A stretch of 64,000 nucleotides of DNA, from assembly GCA_000727475.1 (NCBI GenBank), contig KL647316.1, positions 249,623 to 313,622 of the forward strand. The letters run 5' to 3'. Position 1 is the first letter of the stretch. Each line of letters begins with the position of its first letter. Positions 47,101 through 57,812 of the stretch are shown here, one piece after another. This DNA comes from Sarcocystis neurona (lineage: Eukaryota > Apicomplexa > Conoidasida > Eucoccidiorida > Sarcocystidae). A program made the position numbers and the translations under genes. The notes under the pieces are model-generated. The model worked only from the letters and a program-made list of their open reading frames with translations, was not told the DNA's origin and ran no database searches.

Positions 47101-50100
47101 GCTACTAACGTAGTTCCCTCTTCTTCGTAACAGCCCCGCTTCTCGTCTTCGGACGTACCACACAACGGGGAGGAGGAGTTTCCGTCGCCCCGCCGCGTCT
47201 TCACTGGCGCGTGCGCAGAGTCTCTGGTGAACGCAGCTGCTCCTGCTGCTCCTGCAGCGTCGGCCACGCCCCGAGTACTCAGAAGACGGCGTGCTTCAAC
47301 TGCTGTTTTTACCCACAAATCTGCTGCTGCTGCTGAGGCAGAATTTACAGCAGGCGACCCTGCGGCACTTGCTGCCACAACACCGAGACACCCAGGAATG
47401 ACTGCGGCTTCTCTTCTTGCCGCTTGTGTAGACGACCGCGCTGCTGCTGCTCCTCTTTTTCTTCTTCCTGCTGCCGCCCCACGCGGGAAACGTGCGAGAG
47501 ACACGGCTGTAGAGACCCCTGCTGGCGCGAGGGTTGCGCCTGTGGCTGCTTGAGATGCAGTAGTCCCCGCTGCTGTTACTGCTTCTGCCCCAGAAGTCGC
47601 AGTCGCAACTGCTGTTGCCGTTTCCGCAGTGAAGCTGCAACGACCAGCGGAAACACAGGCACCTTCACCTGTTACTGCAGCTGTCACAGGAAAAATTCCC
47701 GCTGCTGCGCACGACAGGGCACCAGCAGCAGCAGCAGCAAAGCTTCTATCAAGTGGCAATACTGAGGGAAAGTGTTGCTGCTGCGACTGCTGTCCCGGGT
47801 GCTGTTCTTCCTCCTCCTCGAAAAAGTCTTCTTCGTGGCTGTTTCGGAAGAGGCTGCTCGTGCAACTGCTGTGACTGTTGCTGCGGCTTACGACTGGGCG
47901 CCAGCTGGTGCCCCGTGCTTCACCACTACTGCTGCTGCTGCCTTTCAAAAGAACGCGACTCTCTCTGCTGCTACAGCGGAAAAGTTCGCTAGGGTTGCTG
48001 TTGCGGTTGCTTTTCCCGTACTGACTGCAGCTGCTTCCTTCCTCGCTCTCACTCCGAGGACTGTCCGGCGACTGTTCGCGGCTGTTCCGCCCCTCCGCAA
48101 CTGTGCTGCTGCTGCTGCTTCTCTGCTGCGCGGTGCTGGTACCCCGCCGTAATCGCCGGACGGTGCTGCTGCTTTCCGCCTGCTGGAAACTGCTGCTGCT
48201 TTCTCTGCCCGCGCTCCTGTTGCCGCTGCTGCTGCTGCTCCTGCTGAAGTCCAAGGAGCTGCTGCTGCTGCACCGAGGCTCGCTGCCGCTGCTGTGGCGA
48301 GGGGAGCTGCTCCTGCAGCTGCTTCTTTGCTCGACGCTATCGCCTACAAGATAGCCAGCAGCAGGCGACGTGCCTACGCCAGGTGAAGGAGCTGCTGCGG
48401 TTGGAGAGTACGGGGGATACACAGCAGGAAAGGGCGCATGCACAGAAGGCGAAATGTCGAACAGCGAATAATAAAATGGAAGAATAGCAGCGGCACCTGC
48501 AGCACCCGGCGCGGCACGGCCTAACCTAGCCGAGGCAGCAGCAGCAGCAGCTCGAGGATCCACGGTAGCACCAGCCACTCCACCCCCAGCACCAGCAGCG
48601 GTATCTACGAGATCAACGACGACAGCAGATGCTGGGACAGCAACTGGAGCAGCCCCACACAGACAACCGAATCGTGCCGAAGGAGGGGCTGGTGCGCCGT
48701 ATAGAGTAGCAGCCGGCGCTGCAACTCCTGCTGAGTCGACGGGGCACGCAGCCTCCCGAGTTACAGCAGCAGCGAAACTCGCAGTCGGCAGATTCACCGC
48801 AGCTTCAGGAAAGACTGCTGCTGCAGCAGCAGCGGTATATGAAGCAGAAGAAACAGCAACAGCAGGCGGGGAAGGAAGAGGTGCAGCAGCAGCAGCAGGG
48901 AAGGCAGCAGGGGGTGAGTGACGTCCGGTGACTTCTAGTGCTTCACTTGCAGCAGCCGGGGTGCCGCTGGGAGGCTGCACCGAAGAAACAGCAGGGCGCA
49001 TATGCAGAACAGCAGCAGCAGAAGCATTAGAGAGCAACTGCGCGTGCGTCTCCCGGCTACAGTCAAGACCTCTCTGCTGCTGCTGCTGTAGGGACGGTAG
49101 TAGAGGGCATGCGCCGTCGTCCTCCACCGCTGCTTCCCTCTCTGCCAAATACAAAGAGCCCTCTCCCCGTGTTGTTTCCTTCCTCCAAGCCTGCTTTCCT
49201 TCTGCTTCTGTCCTTTCTGCGTCGTCTGCCTCCCCGCTCTCTCCGAGCTCTTCTAGTTCTTCTTCAGCTGCTTCCCCACCTTCCCTCGTCCTAGCGGCTG
49301 CTGTTGCTATTGCTTCGTCTGCTTCTTCTCCTTGAAGTTCCACAGCAATCCTTGAATCCGCCTGCTGCGCTGCCCTCGATGCGCACTGCTGTGCGCCAGC
49401 ATCTGCGGCGGCGTAATGCACCTCAAGATACTGACGCTGCTCGTCTCTTGTTGCTGCTCCTGCTGCTGCCGCTCTAGAAACTACTACTACTTCTTCTCCT
49501 CTCGGTGGTGCGTCTTCTTCTTCTTTCGCTGCTACCTCTGCCCCAGTTTCCTGGACCGCCGCCTCTTCTTTCCCTTTTGCTATTGCCTCTGTTGCTGCCG
49601 CGTCCCCAGCGACTGCTTCCCTTTCTGCTGGTGCTGTTGGTACTGCTGCTGCGGTTTGTTGCTCTCCATTCGGCTCTCCCCGCCGCCGCTGTGCATGCAG
49701 AGCAGATCGCCCCCGTGCTGCTGCAGCCTGCTGCTCGAGTGACGACAGCAGTGATGAGAGGTGAAACTTCGTGCTCGGCACCCGCTGAACTGAATTGTGA
49801 CGCGAATGCCGCTGCTTCTCATTCCTCAAATTTTGCTTTTCTCCGCCGTGCTGATGTTGCTCTTGGTTTTGCTGCTGCTCTGCTTCAGCTGCTGTCTCAA
49901 AAGCGTTTCTACCAGCAATGCAGAGCCCGTCGCTTCGCTGAGGTGTTTTCCCCGTTGCCTTTGCAGCACGGGAGAGGCTTCTTGGCTTCTTCCTCCAGTC
50001 TTTCCAAATTCTCCTCTTCAAACTGTACTCGACTACGGCGCGTGTTGATGCTGTCTCCGTTGCAACAACAGTAACCTCTCTAGTGTACCTGGGGCGTGCT

Positions 50101-50519
50101 ACCCACTGCGCACCAACGCTGCTGCAGCCGTCTTTCTCACCTGTTCTGTCTTCTCCTTCCCACCTAATGCTGCAACAGTTTCCCTTGAAGGGAGTGCCTT
50201 CCCTTTTGCTGCTGGTCGTGCTGCTGCTAGTGCTGCTAATGCGGCTACTGTCAACTCTGCTGCTGTCGCTGAGGATGCTACGGCTGCTGCTGCAAACGCT
50301 GCTATTGCGGGTAACGCTGATTATGCTGCTGCCGCTGCCACCGCTGTCACTACACTTGTTACTGCTGGTGCAGCTCTTGATCCCACCGCACCCACTCCTG
50401 TTGCCACTACAGCTGCTGCTTTTGCTATTATTGCTGCTGCAGCTGTTGCCATTGAATCTACGTGTCCCGCGCCTCCTGTTGTTGCCAAATGCGTTTACAC
50501 AGTCGTGCTGCCGCTGCAT
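41133..50519 (-). CDS. Giant Gln/Ala/Ser-rich hypothetical protein (3128 codons)
   Basis: The ORF is open for 9.4 kb from an ATG at 50519, with an in-frame TAG 12 bp upstream. Regions in order: a Ser/Asn/Cys-rich start; a charged stretch with VEYSLKRRIWKDWRKKP; long Ala-rich parts; Ser-rich blocks; then Gln-rich coiled-coil-like repeats, including four EQLQQ units and five 13-residue QSQQERQQGRQLK-type units. An acidic patch DWDEDEE and the proline-rich stretch PSSPKYLPQKVHATPRAPPP come next. The last 450 residues are again Gln-rich and end HYEQP. No domain is recognised. A possible 5' exon lies upstream. Translation of the whole frame is not proven, but triplet-repeat DNA alone would not explain the non-repetitive parts staying open. 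Confidence 0.55.
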   Translation of the reverse strand: MQRQHDCVNAFGNNRRRGTRRFNGNSCSSNNSKSSSCSGNRSGCGGIKSCTSSNKCSDSGGSGSSIISVTRNSSVCSSSRSILSDSSRVDSSRISSTSSSTTSSKREGTPFKGNCCSIRWEGEDRTGEKDGCSSVGAQWVARPRYTREVTVVATETASTRAVVEYSLKRRIWKDWRKKPRSLSRAAKATGKTPQRSDGLCIAGRNAFETAAEAEQQQNQEQHQHGGEKQNLRNEKQRHSRHNSVQRVPSTKFHLSSLLSSLEQQAAAARGRSALHAQRRRGEPNGEQQTAAAVPTAPAEREAVAGDAAATEAIAKGKEEAAVQETGAEVAAKEEEDAPPRGEEVVVVSRAAAAGAATRDEQRQYLEVHYAAADAGAQQCASRAAQQADSRIAVELQGEEADEAIATAAARTREGGEAAEEELEELGESGEADDAERTEAEGKQAWRKETTRGEGSLYLAEREAAVEDDGACPLLPSLQQQQQRGLDCSRETHAQLLSNASAAAVLHMRPAVSSVQPPSGTPAAASEALEVTGRHSPPAAFPAAAAAPLPSPPAVAVSSASYTAAAAAAVFPEAAVNLPTASFAAAVTREAACPVDSAGVAAPAATLYGAPAPPSARFGCLCGAAPVAVPASAVVVDLVDTAAGAGGGVAGATVDPRAAAAAASARLGRAAPGAAGAAAILPFYYSLFDISPSVHAPFPAVYPPYSPTAAAPSPGVGTSPAAGYLVGDSVEQRSSCRSSSPRHSSGSEPRCSSSSSLDFSRSSSSSGNRSAGRESSSSFQQAESSSTVRRLRRGTSTAQQRSSSSSTVAEGRNSREQSPDSPRSESEEGSSCSQYGKSNRNSNPSELFRCSSRESRVLLKGSSSSSGEARGTSWRPVVSRSNSHSSCTSSLFRNSHEEDFFEEEEEQHPGQQSQQQHFPSVLPLDRSFAAAAAGALSCAAAGIFPVTAAVTGEGACVSAGRCSFTAETATAVATATSGAEAVTAAGTTASQAATGATLAPAGVSTAVSLARFPRGAAAGRRKRGAAAARSSTQAARREAAVIPGCLGVVAASAAGSPAVNSASAAAADLWVKTAVEARRLLSTRGVADAAGAAGAAAFTRDSAHAPVKTRRGDGNSSSPLCGTSEDEKRGCYEEEGTTLVAGKEPALGVSVERLGASSRLSLSSLPLPRAVVGRAAALLAPSFPARCEAEGVDFLEQQLQQQPLQESILQQERPQQHHQQQLEEEQQQHLEEEQQHLAVEEEEQQQQDTRQPQKDWATSLPSAVVNVFLQRRRGASDFGCCLAAAPVAAVEEESKEAQEEEERQENVCQEGETGAEVRGKGRDEGRKGTEGGGPEEKIVLQKEKKEEEEEKEKESRQIQRQEGTAPAAALKRLLWTAHASGPAIPWINSSEEGETAEARQQQQQLRQVQQQQHLQVLEQQQLDRQRVREGERDEQEQQLRRQLLEALTATADQVLQQRPTLCQPLQLQQAMLLACREQEKATEPLFHCVLTSDEESQPAADADDEEAPGEQHQEEQEKAGVKQPVLEQLQQEQLQQEQLQQEQLQQEQLHREQEQQQQRQQQGREEQQESVEQQTLQQLQQQRAEQQQWSEAYLKPPPQEEKAATGQQEAQLVVRSKLRQQTKGQREDLPHHQLQEAEFSLPASGWCPLLPARGADGQRGGSAEEAAATGEDAAATEEPAVAEAVAAAEAAAVEEAATAEQGTAAALCAFYACASPRSSTDARVALPERYIIYTRTPSRTTSTDETAAFPCSPTAASFSSSAQVAEGEGERVAVPAGDETAAATAPPADGALPSWPIAPAAAAAAAPPATRFCAAAAAATALAGVLTAAAAAAGPLSAAAAAASLPSASNDSPAAKADSRPSPSSPLTAASSTSAAGVAIAEPEESVPLDDTTAGAPDAVAASSAPFSCSGTAQLFCRSSFASAVAAVHLTAAASLGVGDAAATATDSAAVGCVVFAPGYADAAAVAAGSSAAAKSTTVAGSSARGGTSAGAAASVSRFEKCAEQKHPAAGPAAEESSLLCLSSGTSAEDKQRQQQRERRHFLLEVLQQLQEQRQHKREQDHQKELQHADWRLQKEPVIAEQQEEEEEEKEVEEGAQQQQRGTERQGEAQLKQQQELRKQQQQQRLLCGGPQGQQKHERCEKGTELQQQQAPQGQQESDAEGGTVVENFDGQRRSRSRPPLFSSTFPLTYSSLSLASSSSFLHPSSSGFPLGALAPAKHSNSKTSSCSGSSGGSSGSRQEVTTAPSRRGREGGGGAAAAARRTSDSAGGASFPSSCCCDRRTAAAVESPATAVADAPAAVWGSVLLLQQQLVQKGLQQQQKHLGDALRRGPQQEFTQKRQQEHQHQQQVRRWQQDTPQGWKLQQENAKPEHKRSITSKVQQEQTAFEEGGRCSREEPLVARRGPQRQQQERQKQQQHSNERLQSQQERQQGRQLKQSQQERQQGRQLKQSQQEQQQGGRLEQSQQEQQQGRQLKQAQQEQQHGRQLKQSEEEQQQTQHRRQSQRQEEEDDCGRTGGRSARERRVSAEQQRQHQQGLVLLLPAAACSAPAAAVEDTDREDETAEEAVSDSASLFSEPVSLCASPCSAASSIASSSTSPSRRPRFVRAAPRRLFTAGAAAASAAATSTDAGAAAAEASDWDEDEEAAPSLASLPLPVFACPDLLRPSSPKYLPQKVHATPRAPPPRAASICLPAPLAATPSQLAPEATPFLAAAAAAAPTAVASSFSSPSLTAAGYSATPPTPPPASSWRSAAALPSPRSAASAPPRSSAATARSWSSAAAPPSSAAAAAAASRVGAVPALVEKSPASKAPRATHCCIPLLHRLPAAQQQLSRQIPQPQQQEQRLLPDLRERQRQQQPSHTSVLRQPCVTDEQLAWRQRQQQQPPALQQQQTRSTQEREDFRLQKKQQKQQLQLQQDGSEQRLAEVLQRQQQHPLEQLRPRGGQQQQVLQPLQQRGVQTREQHETRVTPLQQQQVRQERQQHSSKELLQRLRRKPEKQGSAKQQWREPQLLPRTLLSAASCFPASTAPTQVLPHQACEEQRPLYTEPLLQQQPQQRHVLVEPQQQPRFVRERPHIRAAQEEQHLYVKEQQQPVRLQQGEQQQQQQCSLPSQQQRLQLLHRSQQQQLHYEQP
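43065..43259 (-). repeat. 39-bp tandem repeat, five units, coding 13-residue Gln-rich repeat
   Basis: Exact 39-bp spacing of CAGCTGTCGT starts at 43065, 43104, 43143, 43182 and 43221 on the plus strand (the third copy CAGCCGTC). The units encode repeats like QQERQQGRQLKQS in the 3128-codon ORF. Confidence 0.92.
45871..45940 (-). repeat. 15-bp tandem repeat coding EQLQQ
   Basis: Four identical units GCTCCTGCTGCAACT (45881-45940) and a partial unit on the left encode the 5-residue repeat QEQLQ in the 3128-codon ORF. Identity at DNA level suggests recent expansion. Confidence 0.92.
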
Positions 50520-50609
50520 GCTCCGCTGCTACTTCCGCATGCTCCGGTGCTCCTGCCCTTTCACTCACACTCGCTTCTGTGCAATGGCGTCTCTCCAGTG
50601 TCCACTCAC

Positions 50610-50694
50610 TGCTCAAGTCCCTTGTCAAAAGCCGGTGACTCGAACTCAAGGCGAAGAAAGGCAGCGTGAGCTTCCTGGAAGTTTTGTACGACAT
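50610..50694 (-). CDS. Possible 5' exon of the 3128-codon gene
   Basis: An ATG at 50694 opens MSYKTSRKLTLPFFALSSS, which is unlike the low-complexity DNA around it. The frame meets a strong donor, GCA followed by GTGAGT, at 50609. The matching acceptor in the long ORF was not located, so linkage is a guess. Confidence 0.3.
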
Positions 50695-50761
50695 CTAACA
50701 GCAAAACGAACACCAGACGCTGTGTTGCTGCATACAATATTGGTGCTACTGCTACCAAAAT

Positions 50762-51480
50762 AATTCGCTCCTGCTGTGGCTTGATATGCTCGTGTGCTGC
50801 TGCTGCTGCTGCATGAAGCGTTCTACTGCTTTGTGTGGTGGGGAGGCGCTGCTGCTGTTACTGCGATATCCCGCTCAGCGTCTTTACTGTTGTCAATGAA
50901 TGAGTGTTGCTGGTGGCACTCGCACATTTCCGCCACAGACGCCTTGTATTTGTTTTGCATCGCTTGCTGCTGCTACAGCACTACAGTCGTTTGGCAACTG
51001 CTGCGCCAGCGTTGTCGCTTTCACGCCCTCCCGCCGCGCCGCTGCCTCTCTGTTGCTCCTGCTGAACTGGTGCTTCTCTGTGATCACTGCTAGACTGCTG
51101 CTGGCTACCTTGTAACACTGCTTTCTCTCTCTCTCTGGTGCTGCAAAACGGTGCTGTTTCTCTACGCCCTCGGCTACAACGCTGCGGCCTTTCTGCTACT
51201 GCTGTTCCGATGCTGCTCTCTCCCTTTCACTGGTGTTGTTGCTGCTTCTACGTTGGGACTGCTCGCAGGCACCTCTCCCGTGGAAAACGTATGTGGTGCC
51301 TGAGCGCCGCTGCTGCGGCTGCGCTCTGTTTCCCTCTTTCTCTTGAATTAGTCCGTAAACACGATTGCTGAAACGCTAGTGTCCTCCTCGTTCTATGTAG
51401 CTGCTGCCTCGTTCGCGCTGTGGCAGCTGTTTGCGGCCGGGGCATCTTACGTTTCCGATGCCGGATTGTTGCAGCAATAA
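50762..51480. other. CTG-rich stretch upstream of the giant gene
   Basis: The plus strand has CTG clusters (CAG on the minus strand, the sense of the giant gene to the left). It is plausible 5' UTR or promoter DNA; no ORF shows a motif. Confidence 0.35.
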
Positions 51481-51499
51481 TTCTACCGTTGCTGCTGCT

Positions 51500-54400
51500 T
51501 CTCTGCTCCCACGGTTCCCTCCTGTCGCCCCGCCGAGAACTCCTGCCTTTCAGGCCTGTTTGCCGAGACAGGCAGTCTCTCTACCACAGGAGGAGTGAAA
51601 GCATTCGCGACTCTCTTCTACCCAGGAGAGAGAATCCCTTGTATCTGCGAAAGCGTGGATATACACGTTTGCGTCCCCTCCTGGTCAGCCCGTTTGGAAT
51701 CGATCAGTCTCTTCTCTCGAGCCCTCCAAAAGGTGCATTTCGCTAGTTCGCACCCGGCCATGCGATTGCAAAAAACCTTAAAAAGAAACGACGGCGCATT
51801 TACACAAAACGTAAAACGTATGTGAGTAATGTCCACGTGGAGGACGGATAGACGCAACCAGGAAAACAGAAAGGTGAAAACTGGTGGCTGATGCGTGAGA
51901 GGACTCAACACGGGTTAGCAGAAATATGAAACACGATCCTTGTTAAAAACGCTCAGACAGGCAACTCCTGCATTAAAACAGAAGTCTTTACAGCGCGCAC
52001 GTTCACACGAAATTTTGCGTCTCGCCACAGCAGCTGAGTGCTGGAAAATCTTTAACGAAAGAGAATCGTCTTGATATCATGGAATGCAAATGTGTACATA
52101 GCCGTACAGATACCGGTGGATGTCGCGGACGTATGTGATCCGAAGGTGGCACATGTACCTGATCACACATACATGTATGCGGGCGTCCGTGGCTCAAGCC
52201 GGGTGGGAGTGTGCGTACGCACACGCAATACGCGTGTCCGTCGAACGCGTATTATTGCACAGGCCGTGGCCACTCTTGCAAAGGACAACAAAAACAGGCT
52301 ACTGTGGCAGCAGAGTTGATAAGGGTACCGTCGCACCCCGTGCGCTCTCCGCGTAGTTCCCCAGTTTTCACACTGAGGTCACTGAGATCACCGCGACTGC
52401 ACGATTCGATGCGGACCATGCGTCGACGCAGGACAGTCCGACTGGCTGATCGATCAAGTGTCGATTTTAAAGGTCGGGCAGTGTCACGACTGGAAGGTAT
52501 GTCGTCGTAGTTCTTTGCAGGTTTGCAAAAGCTGTGGTGTAGCGGCGGTAATGTGTCGTTTGTTGCCTTGGGAGGCTACACGGCGCAAAAAGAAAGCGGG
52601 CAGGTAGTCACGGCCGCCGTTGTATGTACACCCGATAGAAAACAACACGTGTCCCTCCTCACGCGCACGCATCTATTGATTACATACTGGAAGAAAGAGC
52701 TACTGGGCGGAGCCGAGGATGCGACCACTGGACACTGGCAGCTAGCAAGCGAAACTGACGAGTTTCGCCCCAGCTTCCCTCGATTGTGACGGAACTTCCT
52801 ATTACAAAAGAGAGGTGTGTCTGCTTGTATACGTATACGTGCGCAGATAGCCACGCGCGGAGTAGGAGGCCGCCGAAGGACTAGAACTGCACGCCAAGTT
52901 GATGCACTGCAGAAGGATTTCTTCACACACCCATCATTCTCAGATGTTGGCTCTCACGCGGGGCTTCGTGAGGCTTCGCTGCAGCGTCGTGAGGGGATAC
53001 CGCCACATACGCCACACTTTTCCGTCGGTGCCAGAGATGTTGGTCCACAAACTATTCACTAACGACAACGTTTTAAGATGCGAATCTGGCGTGCACCGGC
53101 AGAGAGGTGGGCAGTCAAGATGATGTACTCAGAAAGCGAGTGGCACGATTACTAAGCGCTCTACTAGGTAGCCACCGCGACAGCGCTTGGCCATCGGTGT
53201 GATACTACTAGCGATGCACAGTACAAGACTAAACGTCTCGTCGCCCTTGCTAATTCACCTCAGTCAGCGCGTCGCGATTGCCCCAAAGGGACAGCACAGG
53301 AATATACAAGGTTTCCGATTTCTTTTAACCTCCGAAGCAAGTACAGTTGTAGTCCATACAATGTAGCCCTCCTTCACGTCGAGCAGCGTATAAGCACGTG
53401 TACTTGCATGGTGACCGAGGGGTCACCATACTTTCGGCTAGCCAAGAGCGCGTTCTTTGGTGCCGCGGCTTAGCGCCGCGACTTACTGCAGCAGCTCCGT
53501 AACAACATCTAGAGAGCACACACCAGAAAATTGTAGGCTGTCCTCACTTACACGTGCAGTCTGCGAGCGCAACAGGAGCCACTGAAACTGGCAGCAACGC
53601 TACGTAGCAGCGTTTGGTGCGGGACGTATACGCTGCACGAGTGACCAAGAGCACCGAAGCGCAAGTACTCGTCGCCTTGTCTGGTATTGTCGCGGCTGCG
53701 GCGTAGACACACAGAAGACGATCTCCTTCTTATAATATTTTGGGTAGATAGTGCCGCGCTTAAAAGGTGGCTGCACAACGAGAGACTACGAATATATCAC
53801 CGCTTCAATGAAGCTCTCCTGTCAGTGAAAGCATTTCGGACAGCGGCATGGAGGATGTAAATGTTCAGTAATACACACAAAACCCTTATGTAAAAGAGGG
53901 CCTTCCATATTTCTGCGTGAAGCTGAACTTCCCACAAAGAATGCTCGCAGTGGATTGAAGATGTCCTTATCACCCACGGCGGGCACCCGCGCGCCTGCAC
54001 CGGAACACCCGCATACTTGTGACACGAATGGACATTTTTACAAACGTGTAGAGTGGACCCATTCACGCCTGCACATATGCGTACACAAACAGCCATCTTC
54101 TACCTACGGGGGGCTTTACGCATGCTTAGGCACACGCTCATGAGCAGGTTGAAGACCCGATCCAGTTGAAACCGCGTATTCGACTCTTCACATTAGTGCA
54201 TCCCTGTGCAGGTGCTTACTTGAGTAGTTTGTAGATGTCCCGTCGCTCTTACAAAAATATCAGTCTATACTGTGCATGGGGAGTTTAGTCTGTATGGCCA
54301 TTTGTACAGGTAAGAGCAGTGACCTCAGAGGCAAACTCTCGACTTTGACGGCGTACTGTGACATCTCTCTGGACTAGGTGGTTTGCTGCTCGTACTTGCG

Positions 54401-56900
54401 TTTTTCGTCGAGGCGTAATTGTTCCTGTGGCGCACGCGCGTCCCGCAATGCCAAGATGATAAATGAGCAAGGACTCCTTTCGATGGATACCGCAGAGGGT
54501 AACGAGCTTTCAGCTGGAATCGTCAAGAATTATGTGCAGATCCGTACTGAGTAAAGCAGAATTGTACGCCGATATCGAAACAGTGAATGGGTCACCGCTG
54601 CACATGTAAGTATATATGGATGTCTACGTGCAGATGTTTACGTATGTGTTGTTGGTACATGCACTCTGCTCGCTGCTGTAGAGGACGTCACAGCGCTGTG
54701 CCTGTACACGCGTATACATATAGAACGACAAAGTTTTCTCCGTATGCCCGACCACGCAAATGCGTGCAATTGGTGAACCGGACATTTGTAGATTTCAGTC
54801 GTAGCACACGCACAGCAGACCTGCACAACCTACGGCAGCGGGCGCTGAAGACACCTGATCTACGCCTATCGTACCTGATCTCCCCCCGCTTCGTACACAC
54901 ACGTATTCTTTCGAATTTTTGCGTTCGTAGTGTGCTATTATAGGTACTCCTCGTAGACGACACCCCGTGCCGTAGTTCTAAATCTACAGTGTCTAACTAC
55001 AGGCAAGACATTCCGACAATATTTTGGGCTCTAGTATGCGCTGGTGCTGCGCAGCTTTGAACAACGGAATTATGCACGTCCCTCTGAAGGTATGCACCAG
55101 TACGCTACGCACCTAATAAAGCATGCGTGAACGCAGGTAAGCACAGTGCGATTTTTATGAAGCCATGTTGCACATACGCATATCGAAGTAAGCCGCTGCG
55201 TTTCCACGCCTGCAAAGTATAGAGGCACAGACGGCAGCAGGGCCGCTGCAACAGCGTCCCGCTCCGTGATCACGTCTCCGCGTCAAAGAACCTGCCGTAC
55301 ACCAGTATGTCAGGGGCCACTTTAGTGTTTACAGATGAATTCTGGGCATGCTTTCGTGCCATCAGATTCTCCGCACCTGCAAACTCAGCAGCGAGCGTCC
55401 CTTGCAGAATATTTAGTTAGACAGGCTCTGTTGCCGCTTTGGAAAAGTATCCAGTGAATTGGTCTCTGCTTCTGCCTTGGAAGTGCTGTGCACTCGCCTC
55501 CTGGTCTCACAGGCTTTCCTATGGAAAGGACCAAGATCGTTCACGCAAAATCATACATCTCCGCATATATATATATATATATATGCTTGTACCATCCGTC
55601 GTGGTAAGCTCTCTAGTACATGTGCTTTAGTACGCGTGCATATAATAATGCCGATATGTGTCGACACGGCTCCGGTTAGATGCAGACGTCTGTGCTTCGA
55701 ACAATGGCGCGCCGGCCACGTTTGTGTAGTAAAACTACACATACAAATTTGTGTAGGTATCCTCCTAGTGCAGTCGCACATGTGTGTACAGTCATATACG
55801 TGGCTGTTCTCCTACGGGTCAACTGAAGTCAGCACGTCTCCAAAAAAAAAACCAGCTTCCCCTTTACGCATAAGCAGGCGCATGCACCCACGCATGTTAC
55901 TGAAATCAGCACGTCTACAAAAAAGAACGAGTTCCCCGGTATGCAGAAGCAGGCGCGCGCACCGTCGAGGCGATGCCGCCTTATCGAAAAACGAGTACGT
56001 TTTCCTGCGGCCTTTGTGGGGTGCGAAGAGGGATCTGCTGCTGCTAAATCTCAGTAGGGCTACTGCTCCAGAGAAACGCTGCCTGCAGTCGTCAAGGTCG
56101 GCTGCTGTGTAGTTGTGTTGCCGTTGCAGTGCAAACAATGTATTAGAGCTGCAACGTCACACCATACACTCATTTTTAGCTTCTTCTGTTGGTGTGAGTG
56201 ACTTGCAAGAGGACGTACTCAGACCGGTCGTCGCCAGCAACGACGCCAGTAGGGGCGTTATGTCCCTGTACGTAACTGCGTACATGCTGACTCCCACTTT
56301 CTGGGCACGTAAATTCAGATCGAGTTGCGGATTCCAGAGACACATGCAGATAACATCACTGTAAAGAACCTACAGTCACACACAAGTACATACACGTTTT
56401 GATTAATAGACACGTGTTATAGAAGTTATGAGTATGTCTCCCTACGTAGGGGCTGATGCAGCGGGGACGGCTGGATACACGATTATACGTGGTTTGGCTT
56501 ATAGATATCAAGAATAAGCCTTCTGCAACACACCCTGACAAAAGTCGCCTGAGCTTAAAGATATTGCGCCGCATCAGATCATGATTCCCACGTGTGTGTG
56601 CTCGTCGACGATCCCAGGTATGTCAGCCAAAAATACCTCTTCTCAAGCGTCACCACTCCACAGAGAAGCGTCTACCCGTACCACATATACACGCACGCGT
56701 GCATGTATACGTTTGCATTGGAGAATGCGTGTCAACGAGGAGGTGCACACGTGTATGCGTCTGCTGTGCATATCCGGCGTCCCCTATTTTCGAACGTAAG
56801 CGCAGGTGCTGCGTGCGTATATACGCGCACGCAGCCGTACGCGGGCCTGTTAATATGTGGGCGGTACAGTAGGCCCCTTTAGCGCTACTCGCGGAGGATG
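51500..56900. other. Repeat-poor segment, no supported gene
   Basis: Triplet repeats and microsatellites are nearly absent, apart from short (TA)n near 55566. ORFs of 60-120 codons occur on both strands with no recognisable motif, for example 52523-52789 (+), 53797-54096 (-) and 54587-54943 (+). No reverse transcriptase or transposase motif was seen. Confidence 0.45.
55822..55970. repeat. Imperfect 77-bp tandem duplication
   Basis: ACTGAAGTCAGCACGTCTCC at 55822 recurs as ACTGAAATCAGCACGTCTAC at 55899. Both are followed by an A-run, an ...TTCCCC... block and AAGCAGGCGC. This is the only clear tandem repeat in this repeat-poor segment. Confidence 0.85.
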
Positions 56901-57114
56901 ATATTTTCTGCGTAGGGGAGAGCATGCAGAGATGCTCCTTCTGTCCTGCAAAAATCTGCACAGACCTGCGGGGAGGCGTGTGCAAAGGAAATGGTGTGCA
57001 TCCATATATGAATGTCAATCCGTCTGTACAAAGGGCGCCTACAGACGCGGCTAACGCATACACCTACACGTATATACTTACGCGTGAACAGAGTGAGAAC
57101 TGTGTGTGCGTCTG

Positions 57115-57185
57115 TGTATATGTGTGTGTGTGTGTGTGTGTCTGTGTGTCTGTGTCTGTGTCTGTGTCTGTGCGGGTGGGTGGTT
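57115..57185. repeat. (GT)n and TGTGTC microsatellite
   Basis: A run of GT dinucleotides passes into TGTGTC hexamers on the plus strand. Confidence 0.85.
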
Positions 57186-57812
57186 GTGTGTGTGTTTTCC
57201 TGTTGTTTATCCCACAAATATAGACGCCTGCGCAGCCTGAAGCTGAGCGGGTGTATCAACATGCATTTCCGTTGACCTGCCACAAGCCCTCTGACCCCGT
57301 CTTCATAGTTGGGCTCCTCCTCAGAACGAGAAGATTCAACGCCGACTGCAGCACCTATGTGCTTCCGCATAGGCACCTGTATATATATATATATATATAC
57401 GTGAGTAAAAGCAGACCCGCACGATAACGTACACACTAAAGTAAACATATACACACATACGTGTAGACGGACCCATATATCTACAAGTGTACACAAACAA
57501 GCACACCCGCACATTGAGAGAGGGATTGAGAGGTTCACGCACACATATATATGTACATATACAGATACAGATGTGTACATCAATGACACAAACGTATCCA
57601 CAGAGAAGTGCGTATATGGGAGTACAAACATATTTTTATCCCTCCAGTCCTTGAGAGGGCCACCTTACACTGCTGCGTATATACGTGCGTAGGTGAAGCT
57701 TCTTGAGATCGGACTCGCCAGGCTTCGAGACCCGTCCACGCTTCTTCTGCCAAATGCTCCTCTCCTGCATACATACGACGTCGCTCTGCCCTTCAAACAC
57801 GTTTGTAATTGA

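Noticed and set aside
55459..56112. 217-codon plus-strand ORF
   Set aside because: It contains a (TA)n block and the 77-bp duplication, and has no recognisable motif.
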